From Chryseobacterium binzhouense (GTDB lineage: Bacteria; Bacteroidota; Bacteroidia; Flavobacteriales; Weeksellaceae), in NCBI RefSeq assembly GCF_007474545.1, contig NZ_VKOG01000001.1, positions 1 through 64,000 on the forward strand: a stretch of DNA of 64,000 nucleotides, read 5' to 3'. The notes under the pieces are model-generated. The model was not told the origin of the DNA, made no database searches, and saw only the letters and a program-made list of their open reading frames with translations. A program made the position numbers and the translations under genes. Of this stretch, positions 42,257 to 50,814 are shown one piece after another (the first letter of the stretch is position 1; every line of letters begins with the position of its first letter).

Positions 42257-43071
42257 TGATTGAGGTAAAAGATCTGAAGAAGAGTTTTGAAACCGTGGAA
42301 GTCCTTAAAGGAATTACCACAACATTTGATGAAGGAAAAGTAAACCTGATCATTGGACAGAGCGGCTCCGGTAAAACGGTTTTCCTGAAAAGTCTGCTTA
42401 ATGTTTACCAGCCTTCCTCAGGAGAAATTTTGTTTGACGGAAGGAATATTAATGTGATGAACAGAGAGGAAAAACAGCAGCTGAGAGCGGAAATAGGAAC
42501 CGTATTTCAGGGAAGTGCACTTTTTGATTCTCTTACAGTAGAAGAAAATATTATGTTCCCGCTAGATATGTTTACCAATCTGACTTTCAGAGAAAAGAAA
42601 AGAAGAGTTTTTGAGGTAATAGGAAGAGTTCATCTTGACAAAGCCAACAAAAAATTCCCATCTGAAATTTCAGGGGGAATGCAGAAGCGTGTAGCCATTG
42701 CAAGAGCTATCGTAAATAATCCTAAATACCTGTTTTGCGACGAGCCAAATTCGGGTTTGGATCCTTATACATCTAACATTATTGATGATTTGTTACTTGA
42801 AATTACCCAAGAATACAATACCACTACTATCATCAATACCCATGATATGAATTCTGTAATGACTATAGGTGAAAAAATTGTTTATCTACGGCTTGGCATT
42901 AAAGAATGGGAAGGAAACAAAGATATTCTGATCACTGCAGGGAACAAAAATCTTATTGATTTCGTTTATTCATCAGAATTATTTAAAGAATTAAGAGAAT
43001 ATCTTTTAGAGAATAATAAAACAATTGATAATACAATCACCAAATTTGAAGATAATGAAAAAAATAATTAG
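42256..43071 (+). CDS. mlaF: MlaF-family ABC transporter ATPase
   Basis: This 271-aa ATPase powers MlaE in phospholipid transport. Walker A G-Q-S-G-S-G-K-T, the signature I-S-G-G-M-Q-K-R, Walker B Y-L-F-C-D-E-P and the switch histidine in N-T-H-D-M are all visible. The C-terminus overlaps the porin gene by 17 nt. The MCE component is not adjacent but encoded by 10700-11650. Confidence 0.95.
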   Translation: MIEVKDLKKSFETVEVLKGITTTFDEGKVNLIIGQSGSGKTVFLKSLLNVYQPSSGEILFDGRNINVMNREEKQQLRAEIGTVFQGSALFDSLTVEENIMFPLDMFTNLTFREKKRRVFEVIGRVHLDKANKKFPSEISGGMQKRVAIARAIVNNPKYLFCDEPNSGLDPYTSNIIDDLLLEITQEYNTTTIINTHDMNSVMTIGEKIVYLRLGIKEWEGNKDILITAGNKNLIDFVYSSELFKELREYLLENNKTIDNTITKFEDNEKNN

Positions 43072-43693
43072 TGCCGCTTTTATAGGCTTTAGTATGTTAG
43101 CCTCAGCGCAAATTTCATTAGCTGGTAAAGCCAATGTTTTGATTCCTACAAGTTCTGCTTCATGGAAGAATCTTAAAACGGCTGCAACCAATGCTGTAGA
43201 ACAAAAAGGTAAAAATATTACCGGTTTCAACGTAGGTCTATCATTAAAAATTGATTTGCCTACTGCTCTATATGTAATGCCGGAAATCTACTATACCAAT
43301 TTCAGCAATGAAGTGACGGTAAAGAATGATGCAAATGCAGATCAGACCACCATTAAAGCAAAAAGCAGCAGAGTTGATATCCCTGTATTGGTTGGTGTAA
43401 ATCTTCTAGGAAATATGCTCAGTGCTTATGCAGGTCCGGTTGGAAGTTTCAATCTGGCAAAGGATGATAACTTTGATAATTTTATTCAGAAAGTGAACAC
43501 AAAATCTTTTACAGTTGGTTATCAGCTAGGATTGCAAAGTGAAATTTCCAAAGTAATACTATCTGCAAGATATGAAGGTGCATTTTCTAAAGATCAGAGA
43601 AAATTTATCAATAGTGTTGCAGGCTCCGATCAGGAGATTAATTACGACAACAGATCAAGTCTCTTTTTACTTGGTTTAGGGTATAAATTCTAA
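43055..43693 (+). CDS. Outer-membrane beta-barrel (porin family) protein
   Basis: This 212-aa protein has a signal peptide ending S-A-Q (about residue 18) and alternating strands ending G-L-G-Y-K-F, the usual beta-barrel C-terminal signature with a terminal Phe. It has a PorT/OmpA-like outer-membrane fold of about eight strands. Set at the ATG at 43055, inside the mlaF 3' end; the longer frame lacks the signal at the start. Overlap with mlaF suggests a functional tie to lipid transport, but this is inference. Confidence 0.82.
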   Translation: MKKIISAAFIGFSMLASAQISLAGKANVLIPTSSASWKNLKTAATNAVEQKGKNITGFNVGLSLKIDLPTALYVMPEIYYTNFSNEVTVKNDANADQTTIKAKSSRVDIPVLVGVNLLGNMLSAYAGPVGSFNLAKDDNFDNFIQKVNTKSFTVGYQLGLQSEISKVILSARYEGAFSKDQRKFINSVAGSDQEINYDNRSSLFLLGLGYKF

Positions 43694-43711
43694 GAAATAA
43701 TTGCTTTACAA

Positions 43712-43745
43712 TAAAAAATCCTCAAAATTATATTTGAGGATTTCT
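43712..43745. terminator. Bidirectional terminator between porin and coiled-coil genes
   Basis: AAATCCTCAAA and TTTGAGGATTT form an 11-bp stem with a 6-nt loop flanked by A and T runs. The stop codon of the leftward gene lies in the loop. Confidence 0.8.
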
Positions 43746-44039
43746 TTTTTGCTGTTCCAGTTCAGCTTTCTGTTTTTCAATTTCCAAAGTCTGTCTTTCC
43801 AGTTCTTCTTTTTCTTTTTGAAGCTGCTTAAATTCTCTTCTTTTTGCTTCAGCCTTAATAGCACTTCCTTTACTGATGTATCCGATCATACCACCAAAAA
43901 TCAGCCCTATCCCGATACCCGCCATCACACCCATTACATGAGAAATCGTAATTTTCTCTACAGTAAAGTCTGTGGTGAGATAAAAAAGTAAAGCTGATAC
44001 TGCAAGAAGTATCATTCCGACTACTGTAATGCTTTTCAT
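43728..44039 (-). CDS. Small membrane protein with C-terminal coiled coil
   Basis: Function not recognised. This 103-aa protein has two membrane helices (about 4-22 and 33-55, the second glycine-rich as in YtxH-like proteins) and a Glu/Lys/Gln-rich coiled coil (about 60-100). Set at the ATG at 44039; the longer frame starts at TTG inside a terminator hairpin. It is preceded by the M48 protease gene, separated by that hairpin. Confidence 0.7.
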   Translation of the reverse strand: MKSITVVGMILLAVSALLFYLTTDFTVEKITISHVMGVMAGIGIGLIFGGMIGYISKGSAIKAEAKRREFKQLQKEKEELERQTLEIEKQKAELEQQKRNPQI

Positions 44040-44054
44040 AACTTTAAAATATTG

Positions 44055-44094
44055 AAGCCTTTTCAAAACTCATCAGAAAAGGCTTTTGTTATTA
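44055..44094 (-). terminator. Terminator of the M48 protease gene
   Basis: AAGCCTTTTC (44056-44065) and GAAAAGGCTT (44077-44088 region) form a long stem. On the minus strand it follows the protease stop codon closely. The T run is weak. Confidence 0.6.
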
Positions 44095-44099
44095 TCTAC

Positions 44100-44906
44100 T
44101 TAAGATTTTCCGCCTGCTGCTCTGTAATACTCCAAAGCTTTTGGCAGATCTTTCTGAATATCACTTATTCTGGTCTGCGGACTTGGGTGAGTTGACAAAA
44201 ATTCCGGCTGTCTGTTTCCTGATGACTGAGCCTCCATTCTACTCCAAAAAGGTATTGCCTGTCTAGGATCGTATCCGGCAATAGCCATTAAATTCAACCC
44301 CATTTCATCTGCCTCAGATTCCTGAGTTCTTCCGTATTTTAAAAGTGCAACCTGAGATCCAATAGGATATGCTGCTTCAAAAACTCTTGCAAGCTGTGCA
44401 TTAGAAATAGTTCCTCCCAAAATAGCACCTCCATATTGCGCCACCATTGCCTGAGAAATTCTTTCATTACCATGACCAGCCAAAGCATGGGCAACTTCGT
44501 GTCCCATCACAACAGCAAGACCTGTTTCGTCTTTCGTAATTGGCAAAATTCCTGTATAAACGGCTACTTTTCCACCAGGCATACACCATGCATTTACCTG
44601 ATTATCCTGTAAAAGATTAAATTCCCATTGGTAATTTGCAAGATCTGAACTCCTTCCGATGCTTGAATAATATTTTTCTGCTGCCAGCTTAATATTATTT
44701 CCCACTTTTTTAACCATTTGAGACTGTGCTCCGGTTACTACTTTTGCTTCTTTCAATGTCTGCTGATATTGCTGAACTGCTGCAGTAGTAATTTGTGGGT
44801 TTAAGGTTCCTATCTGTAAAGATTTCCTTCCCGTCATCGGATTTGTAGTACAAGCTGCAACTGCTAAAGCGATTGCTCCTATTCCTAATAAATGTGTAAT
44901 TTTCAT
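44100..44906 (-). CDS. M48 family metallopeptidase (lipoprotein)
   Basis: This 268-aa envelope zinc protease has an SPII signal with lipobox A-A-C (A-V-A-A-C-T, about residue 19) and the H-E-V-A-H catalytic motif in V-M-G-H-E-V-A-H-A-L-A-G-H, plus the downstream E-x-E-A-D zinc-ligand helix (E-S-E-A-D-E-M-G). Related to BepA/LoiP proteases, which act in outer-membrane quality control. Length is typical. It is monocistronic. Confidence 0.92.
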   Translation of the reverse strand: MKITHLLGIGAIALAVAACTTNPMTGRKSLQIGTLNPQITTAAVQQYQQTLKEAKVVTGAQSQMVKKVGNNIKLAAEKYYSSIGRSSDLANYQWEFNLLQDNQVNAWCMPGGKVAVYTGILPITKDETGLAVVMGHEVAHALAGHGNERISQAMVAQYGGAILGGTISNAQLARVFEAAYPIGSQVALLKYGRTQESEADEMGLNLMAIAGYDPRQAIPFWSRMEAQSSGNRQPEFLSTHPSPQTRISDIQKDLPKALEYYRAAGGKS

Positions 44907-45004
44907 AAATATGTTTATTATATCTCATGCTTTACAATTTCTGTTCCAAAATATTTATTTTAGTTGCACAGATTTTGATAGATAAATTTACTAAATTTAT
45001 TGTC

Positions 45005-45553
45005 ATGAAAAAATACATAAAAATACTTTCCATATTGTCAGTCTTTGTTTTCCTATATAATTGTAATGCTCAAGGAAAAGCAGAATCTCAGATTGCTAAT
45101 ACCCTTATCACCAGCGAAGAGTTTACATTTCATGCAGAAAGAGCTCTTCCCATGAATCAGGATGTTATTAATATTGTTAATACAATGCCTAATCCGGCAG
45201 CTCAAAGAATTTTTGATCTGTCAGGAGAAGGATATTCTATAGAAATCAGAAAAAATGTTCTGGATGTTGCATTGCCTTATTTCGGAAGAACATTTAATCC
45301 GGGCTATGGAACAACAGATAACAGTTACCGGTTTACTTCCAAAGATTACACGCTTACAAAATCGCAAAGCAAAAAAGGGAACTGGATTATCAAAATCAAG
45401 CCGAATGATGTGAAAAATGTTTCGGAAATATTTATTGATGTTTCTAAAAACGGAAAGGCTTCTACCTCAATACAAAGTAATGACAGGCAGCCGATTACAT
45501 ATAACGGATATATTTCTCAAAATGAAGAAGTTAAAGAGAAAAAGATTGATTAA
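45005..45553 (+). CDS. DUF4251 exported protein
   Basis: This 182-aa protein has a signal peptide (M-K-K-Y to about residue 22; L-Y-N-C-N-A-Q could be a weak lipobox) and a DUF4251 domain (about 40-170): L-D-V-A-L-P-Y-F-G-R-T-F and Y-N-G-Y-I. Function is unknown; such proteins are common in Bacteroidota envelopes. Set at ATG 45005. It overlaps the convergent meaB by 4 nt at the 3' end. Confidence 0.85.
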   Translation: MKKYIKILSILSVFVFLYNCNAQGKAESQIANTLITSEEFTFHAERALPMNQDVINIVNTMPNPAAQRIFDLSGEGYSIEIRKNVLDVALPYFGRTFNPGYGTTDNSYRFTSKDYTLTKSQSKKGNWIIKIKPNDVKNVSEIFIDVSKNGKASTSIQSNDRQPITYNGYISQNEEVKEKKID

Positions 45554-46533
45554 TCTTTACTGAGAAATTTCTCAACAAACAATTTTGCTTCGGTACTGGG
45601 ATTTGAAACCAGCATCGAAGCATTTTTTTTATGCTGAATATAAGATTGTTCTGCTGAATCACCGTTTTTAACCGAAGCAAGAATAAATTCCTGAACCCAA
45701 TATTCAAACCTTTTTTCTGCCTGATATTTTCTCACAGCTTCAAATCGGTCTGTTTTCTTTTTTAAATTTATAAAATCATCAATTTTTTGATAAACATCTG
45801 TTAAGCCTTCATTTTTTAATGCAGAACCCAGCAATACCGGAACTTTCCAGTCTTTTTCTTTTGCCGGGAGAAAATCTAAAGCACGTTTTAGTTCAAGCTT
45901 GGTATTTTTGGCTTTTTGAAGATTATTTTCATCCACTTTATTAATGAAAACAACATCCACCATTTCCATTATTCCGCGTTTAATACCCTGAAGTTCATCT
46001 CCGCCGCCAATTATTTTCAGAAATAAAAAAACATCCGTAATATCAGACACCAAAACTTCCGACTGCCCCACTCCTACCGTTTCAATTAAAATATAATCGT
46101 AACCTGCAGCTTCACAAATCATCATCGTCTCGAAAGTCGTATTGGCAACACCGCCCAAAAATCCTGAACTTGGAGAAGGGCGAATAAAAGCATTTTCCTC
46201 TTTAGCCAGTTCTTCCATTCTGGTTTTATCACCCAAAATGCTTCCTTTATTGATTGCCGAACTTGGGTCAATAGCCAAAACAGCGACTTTTTTACCTTTA
46301 GCAATAGCCAGCCTGCCGAAATTCTCTATAAAAGTAGATTTTCCGGCTCCCGGAACGCCTGTAATTCCTATCCGGATTGATTTTCCTGTAAAAGGAAGAA
46401 TTTTCTTCAAAAGCTCTTCTGCCTGAATTCGATGTTCGGGTTTTGTACTTTCAACCAAAGTAATAGCTTTGCCAATCAGGCGTTTATTACCTGACTGTAT
46501 TCCTTCAATAAGTTCTTCCGTAGAAAATTTCAT
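45550..46533 (-). CDS. meaB: Methylmalonyl-CoA mutase chaperone GTPase
   Basis: This 327-aa G3E-family GTPase protects and reactivates adenosylcobalamin-dependent methylmalonyl-CoA mutase. Walker A G-V-P-G-A-G-K-S-T near residue 57, the D-P-S-S metal site, E-T-V-G-V-G-Q-S-E and the N-K-V-D specificity motif are visible. The mutase gene is in this window at 55340-57457 but not adjacent. Set at the ATG at 46533; the longer frame begins at TTG. Confidence 0.95.
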   Translation of the reverse strand: MKFSTEELIEGIQSGNKRLIGKAITLVESTKPEHRIQAEELLKKILPFTGKSIRIGITGVPGAGKSTFIENFGRLAIAKGKKVAVLAIDPSSAINKGSILGDKTRMEELAKEENAFIRPSPSSGFLGGVANTTFETMMICEAAGYDYILIETVGVGQSEVLVSDITDVFLFLKIIGGGDELQGIKRGIMEMVDVVFINKVDENNLQKAKNTKLELKRALDFLPAKEKDWKVPVLLGSALKNEGLTDVYQKIDDFINLKKKTDRFEAVRKYQAEKRFEYWVQEFILASVKNGDSAEQSYIQHKKNASMLVSNPSTEAKLFVEKFLSKD

Positions 46534-46770
46534 CTGATAATGATCGGTTAGAAACAATTTTGATTAATTCATTCAAAAATATAAAATAACCTTCAAAAAG
46601 ATTGTCTGATTTAATTTTAATTCTTCTAAATTAAATTGCAAACAGAAGTCTGCATCATAATTTCATTATTTTTGTTTACATAAATTATTAAAAACAATAT
46701 ACAATCGCATTATTTTAAACCAAAAATTGATCGAAATCCTGCGATTTTAAACGTAAAAATATAAATCTAA

Positions 46771-47064
46771 ATGAAAAAACTACTTTTAGCGGGATCATTC
46801 ATTGGCCTATTATCTGTATCCTGTACACCAAAATCGACCGTCACTGCGGAAGCTCCAAAATCGGCAACAAGTACGGCAGAGCAGATTGCACAGGGAAAAA
46901 CTATTTATGAAAATGCTTGCAAAAGATGTCATGACCTTCCTGAACCTACACAATATACATCCATAGAATGGGTAGGAATAATGAATTCGATGGCGCCCAA
47001 AGCTAAACTTAATGATGAACAGCATCAGTGGGTGTATGATTATGTGGTTTCTGTGAAAAAATAA
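46771..47064 (+). CDS. Cytochrome c-type lipoprotein 1
   Basis: This 97-aa protein has an SPII signal with lipobox S-V-S-C (about residue 18), a short linker and a single heme c site C-K-R-C-H with the usual downstream M (M-N-S-M-A-P) as a likely axial ligand. It resembles small monoheme cytochrome c domains. A paralogue follows 25 nt later. The electron partners are unknown. A TATTTTTG box lies at 46667-46674. Confidence 0.85.
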   Translation: MKKLLLAGSFIGLLSVSCTPKSTVTAEAPKSATSTAEQIAQGKTIYENACKRCHDLPEPTQYTSIEWVGIMNSMAPKAKLNDEQHQWVYDYVVSVKK

Positions 47065-47088
47065 TTTAAACCAACAAAATATATTAAC

Positions 47089-47379
47089 ATGAAAAAAAGT
47101 ATTGTAATCAGTCTTCTTGGTGCTGCTGCATTTGCCGTATCATGCGGACCAAAAAGTATGGCAGTTACAGGTCCAAAATTCAGTTCTGCCGAACATCTTG
47201 CTCAGGGAAAAACTGTTTTTGAAAATTCGTGTAACCGATGCCACAAATTACCCGACCCAGCAAAGCATGATGATCAGGGATGGATAAAAACGCTAAGCAG
47301 AATGGCACCAAAAGCCAAACTTAGCGATGAACAGCATCAAATGGTGTATGATTATCTGATTTCTGTAAACGAGAAATAA
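47089..47379 (+). CDS. Cytochrome c-type lipoprotein 2
   Basis: This 96-aa paralogue of the preceding protein has an SPII signal (lipobox V-S-C), one C-N-R-C-H heme site and the same M-A-P-K-A-K-L and D-E-Q-H-Q C-terminal pattern. Tandem duplication with divergence is clear. Both are probably anchored in the periplasm-facing leaflet and donate electrons to an oxidase or to a c-type partner; this is inference. Followed by a terminator at 47391-47412. Confidence 0.85.
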   Translation: MKKSIVISLLGAAAFAVSCGPKSMAVTGPKFSSAEHLAQGKTVFENSCNRCHKLPDPAKHDDQGWIKTLSRMAPKAKLSDEQHQMVYDYLISVNEK

Positions 47380-47390
47380 ATTTAAAAGTA

Positions 47391-47417
47391 AAGGAGACTT
47401 ATTGAGTCTCCTTCTTT
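47391..47417. terminator. Bidirectional terminator after the cytochrome pair
   Basis: AAGGAGACT, a 4- to 5-nt loop, AGTCTCCTT and a T run. It serves the rightward cytochrome transcript and the leftward TPR/prfH/rtcB transcript. Confidence 0.85.
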
Positions 47418-47902
47418 TTTCTTTTTGGTATTTTAGACTTGATGAATTTCCTTCTTTCTTTTACCACAGTTAAACTATATTCGGTAAAGCAGTATTTTTC
47501 AGAAATTTTCAAAAATTTGATGGCGTTGAGAAAACTTCCTCTCATTTCGGAAAGCAAAGCCCGGTAAAACCAGATCGTAGCTTTATCAATTCCTTTTATT
47601 TTTAATGAATAATTGATCAGCTTTTCTGCTTCCTGAAAATCTTCGTTATCCAAAAGACATTTGATATAATATTTTGGAGTGTTAAGATTGGTAATATCAC
47701 ATTGCATCGCCTCTTCAAAATAAAGCTTTGCTTTTTCATAATCGATGAGCATTTCGCTGTAGATTCTTCCCATCAGGCAAAGGCTGTCTGAATCTTCCGG
47801 ATCGTAGGAAAGCGCATAATTCAAAGCTTCCAGACAATCTGGTAAACTGTATGGATAATTATCCAAGGCTTCAAAATAATATTTACTTTTAGTTAAGGTC
47901 AT
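47399..47902 (-). CDS. TPR-type protein of the rtcB-prfH operon
   Basis: This 167-aa helical protein has tetratricopeptide-like spacing (A-L-N-Y-A-L-S-Y-D-P-E-D-S-D, A-K-L-Y-F-E-E-A-M, A-E-K-L-I-N-Y-S-L). TPR repeats mediate protein contacts. It overlaps the prfH stop by 14 nt, so it is translationally coupled to the RNA-repair genes and may be a partner. Not a known component of the RtcB-PrfH system; function is open. Confidence 0.75.
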   Translation of the reverse strand: MTLTKSKYYFEALDNYPYSLPDCLEALNYALSYDPEDSDSLCLMGRIYSEMLIDYEKAKLYFEEAMQCDITNLNTPKYYIKCLLDNEDFQEAEKLINYSLKIKGIDKATIWFYRALLSEMRGSFLNAIKFLKISEKYCFTEYSLTVVKERRKFIKSKIPKRKKKETQ

Positions 47903-48587
47903 TTCTGTAGTTTTTTAATTCGTTTTTCAGTTGATTTCTTTCTTTTTTGAAAGATTTTTCCTGATTATTCTTTTTAAAATCTGTTCCCGAAAATGTTCTG
48001 ACCGGATTTCCACGCTGAACATTCAGATGATTATTCCACGTTTCCTGCATTTGCTTTTGAAGCTGAATAATATTCTGCTCCAAAACTTTCGTTTTCAGTC
48101 GTTCAATCGAAAGTTTTTTATTTTCCAACTGCGAACGTGAATCTTGAACAAAAACACTTTGCCCTGTAGGAATATGCGTTGCACGAACAGCAGTATTTAC
48201 TTTATTTACATTTTGTCCGCCGCTTCCCTGACTTCTCGCCGTCTGAAACTGAAGATCTTTTTCATTGAACTGAATTTTCTCCAAACCTTCCAGTTCAAAA
48301 ATCCCGATAAACCAATTGCTTCTTTTGTGCAGCTTTCTGAAAGTGCTTTTTCCAATCCATAGAATACTTCCGAGCCAGGTTTTTAAGAACTCATTGACGC
48401 TTTTAGATTTTAAAAGCAGGGTTACGGATTTCAAAGTCAGGTTTTCATCGCCATTTTCACGGTGAATGATTTCGTAATCGATTTTATTTTGTTTTGCTTT
48501 CTCTAGAAAGACCTTCAGAACTTTAGCAACTACCCATTGACATTCTAAAGGTCCTCTTCCTGAGGTTATTTGTACGAGTTTTTCCAT
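47889..48587 (-). CDS. prfH: Peptide chain release factor homologue PrfH
   Basis: This 232-aa class I release-factor-like protein has the catalytic G-G-Q in Q-G-S-G-G-Q-N-V-N-K (about residue 126) and the RF domain with a basic tail. It lacks the codon-recognition part of RF1/RF2 and is a known partner of RtcB: PrfH releases peptides from ribosomes damaged in the decoding centre and RtcB religates the RNA. It overlaps the zinc-ribbon gene by 22 nt and lies downstream of rtcB (49243-50634), in one operon. Confidence 0.9.
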   Translation of the reverse strand: MEKLVQITSGRGPLECQWVVAKVLKVFLEKAKQNKIDYEIIHRENGDENLTLKSVTLLLKSKSVNEFLKTWLGSILWIGKSTFRKLHKRSNWFIGIFELEGLEKIQFNEKDLQFQTARSQGSGGQNVNKVNTAVRATHIPTGQSVFVQDSRSQLENKKLSIERLKTKVLEQNIIQLQKQMQETWNNHLNVQRGNPVRTFSGTDFKKNNQEKSFKKERNQLKNELKNYRNDLN

Positions 48588-49153
48588 TTTTGTAAAATTT
48601 TTAAAATTGCCTCTCTGTTTTTGGCTTCTTTAATAAATGTTGGTAGTCTTTCTACCATCCGCATTCTGTATGGCAGTCTTGTTCTTAAATCTGATGAGAC
48701 ATAATTCTCCATTTCCAACAGATGTTGTAAGTTTCTCGCCCAGAACAATTTCCCTTTAAAATCTGCCTGAAAATAATACGGACAACCAAAAACTTGGTCG
48801 TGTATTAGACCTTCTTCTTTTGGAGAACAATTAAGATATTTTTCAGATTTTGATTGAATTTCAAAAGAAGAACCGCATTCATCACATTTTACCATAACAT
48901 TTTTTGGCTTTTCTTTCAAATTACCTTGTTCATAGCGGATTGGGTGTACGCAAATCGGACAATTGAGTTTTACAAATGCTTTGTATATCACCAAATCCAA
49001 TCCAGCTTTTCTCAAATCACAATGTCTGCATTCTAAAGTTGCTTCTTTGTAATTACTTTCATTTTTCACAACAGCATCTTTTCCGCAATTTGGACAAACA
49101 ACGAGAGTGCTTTCGTGATAATTAAAATATTCTTGTTTGTATATTTTTTTCAT
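48566..49153 (-). CDS. Zinc-ribbon protein of the rtcB-prfH operon
   Basis: This 195-aa protein has three CxxC pairs visible: C-P-N-C-G-K, C-R-H-C-D-L and C-P-I-C, plus C-D-E-C-G-S, consistent with two zinc ribbons (about 20-110). The rest is helical and basic with R-M-R-M-V-E-R. It may bind RNA or be a scaffold for RtcB and PrfH. The family is not recognised. Its 3' end overlaps prfH by 22 nt, showing tight coupling. Confidence 0.78.
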   Translation of the reverse strand: MKKIYKQEYFNYHESTLVVCPNCGKDAVVKNESNYKEATLECRHCDLRKAGLDLVIYKAFVKLNCPICVHPIRYEQGNLKEKPKNVMVKCDECGSSFEIQSKSEKYLNCSPKEEGLIHDQVFGCPYYFQADFKGKLFWARNLQHLLEMENYVSSDLRTRLPYRMRMVERLPTFIKEAKNREAILKILQKWKNSYK

Positions 49154-49174
49154 TTTGTTTAATTAATTGGTTTA

Positions 49175-49240
49175 TTGTTGAAAGTTGTCGGTTGATGGCG
49201 TTAAAAATCCTAAAAACCATCAACCAAAAACTAACAACCA
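49175..49240. repeat. Intergenic inverted repeat before the zinc-ribbon gene
   Basis: GGTTGATGG (49190-49198) and CCATCAACC (49217-49225) are a perfect 9-bp dyad, with GTTGT and ACAAC words outside. It lies between rtcB and the zinc-ribbon gene, within the same operon, and might affect differential expression. Same low-complexity style as other gaps here. Confidence 0.55.
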
Positions 49241-49242
49241 TT

Positions 49243-50634
49243 TTATTTATCCATCCTCACAATTCTCGGCTGGAAAGTTCCGAGAATATCTACCAACTCA
49301 CTTTGCGCGTTCATCACTTCATTAATGTCTTTGTACGCCATTGGTGCTTCTTCCGTATTTCCACCCATCAAAGTAACATTCTTTAGCTTTAGTTCTTTCT
49401 TAATGTCATTTTGCGTAAAACGGCTTCTGCATTCTCCTCTCGAAAACTCCCGTCCGGCACCGTGAGAAGCCGAATTCAAGGAATCTGGATTTCCTTTTCC
49501 CCGAACGATAAAACCTTTTGCCGTCATTGAACCCGGAATCATTCCCAATTCATTTTCATTTGCCGGAGTTGCCCCTTTTCTGTGAACTATCACTTCTTTT
49601 CCGTTATGGATTTCTTTCCACGCAAAGTTGTGATGGTTTTCGATTCTTGCTTTTACTCTTCCGCCAACTGCTTTTACCAATCTTCTGTGAATATCATCGT
49701 GACAGGCCGAAGCGTAATCTCCTGCGAGATTCATCGCTGTCCAGTATTCTAATCCGAGATGCGTGTTCAGATCCAGCCAAGCGAAGTTTTGTGCTTCTTT
49801 TGGCAACGGACATTGTTCTGTCGCCACTCTGGAATAATACTGAGCGATTTCTGCTCCCAAACCACGCGAACCGCTGTGTGAAAGAATCCCCAGATATTTT
49901 CCTTTTGGAAGATTGATTTGCTCATCTTCTTCCGTAATTTCGACTTCCCCGAATTCCACAAAGTGATTTCCGCCTCCAGAACTTCCCATCTGTTTGATGG
50001 CTTTTCCTTTTAATCTTCTCAAAATCGGAATCATATCGAACGTATCTCTGTCAAAAATTTCGTGATCAACGTGAGATTTATGCGTTTCGTACATCCCGAA
50101 TTTGGTATGCTCGACAAGCGCTTTTTCATATTTATCTCTTGCGCCGTCCAGATATGAAATTGGCGTATCCAAAATACTGAGTGACATTCTGCAACCAATA
50201 TCCATCCCTACTCCGTAAGGAATCACCGCATTTTCCACGGCGAGAACGCCGCCAATCGGAAGTCCGTAACCACTGTGCGCATCGGGCATCAAAGCTCCCT
50301 GTGTAGCAATCGGAAGTTTCAGTCCGGTGTACAATTGGTTTTTTGCTTCATCCGAAATATTGTTTCCGAAAATCTGGAAAGAAGCACGGTTTGTGTTGAG
50401 CATTCTTTTTTCTGTTTTCTTGGATGAAAGCAAAGCTTCTGCGATTTGTCCGAAGGTTAAATCTTTCTCAAAATTCTCCGGATTCTGGTGGATTTCCTTT
50501 AAAAGAGATTTCACATAATGAATATTTTTGGTTGCAAAATTCCTTTTCATAACCTCCAAAGCGATGTTCACGCTTTGATTGTTTGGATAACCTAATTTTA
50601 ATATATCTTTTCCTTTTAGTTTTAAATTTCCCAT
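49243..50634 (-). CDS. rtcB: RNA-splicing ligase RtcB
   Basis: This 463-aa enzyme joins 2',3'-cyclic phosphate and 5'-OH RNA ends using GTP. Seen are G-V-G-M-D-I-G-C-R-M-S, S-S-G-G-G-N-H-F-V-E, S-H-S-G-S-R-G-L and the GMP-linked histidine in S-A-S-H-G-A-G-R. It is the first gene of the leftward operon with the zinc-ribbon, PrfH and TPR genes. Length fits the short bacterial RtcB2 type linked to PrfH, which repairs cleaved 16S rRNA; this is literature knowledge, the operon is seen here. Confidence 0.95.
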   Translation of the reverse strand: MGNLKLKGKDILKLGYPNNQSVNIALEVMKRNFATKNIHYVKSLLKEIHQNPENFEKDLTFGQIAEALLSSKKTEKRMLNTNRASFQIFGNNISDEAKNQLYTGLKLPIATQGALMPDAHSGYGLPIGGVLAVENAVIPYGVGMDIGCRMSLSILDTPISYLDGARDKYEKALVEHTKFGMYETHKSHVDHEIFDRDTFDMIPILRRLKGKAIKQMGSSGGGNHFVEFGEVEITEEDEQINLPKGKYLGILSHSGSRGLGAEIAQYYSRVATEQCPLPKEAQNFAWLDLNTHLGLEYWTAMNLAGDYASACHDDIHRRLVKAVGGRVKARIENHHNFAWKEIHNGKEVIVHRKGATPANENELGMIPGSMTAKGFIVRGKGNPDSLNSASHGAGREFSRGECRSRFTQNDIKKELKLKNVTLMGGNTEEAPMAYKDINEVMNAQSELVDILGTFQPRIVRMDK

Positions 50635-50644
50635 TGTTTTATAA

Positions 50645-50680
50645 TAAGATGTTAGATATTAGACGCAAGATGTTAGACAT
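50645..50680. repeat. GATGTTAGA short-period repeat
   Basis: GATGTTAGATATTAGAC, GCAA, GATGTTAGAC: imperfect tandem copies upstream of rtcB. Similar in style to the low-complexity repeats at 3954, 9289 and 17841. Confidence 0.6.
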
Positions 50681-50814
50681 TTTTGCATCGAATATTTTTA
50701 GCAACTAAATTTTTAGTTGATTTAATTAAACCTCATAGATTTTGGAAACCACCGAGGTTTTTGCAGAGCTTTATTTTAGCCCCGATTGACTCTTAATTTA
50801 TATTTTATTTATAG

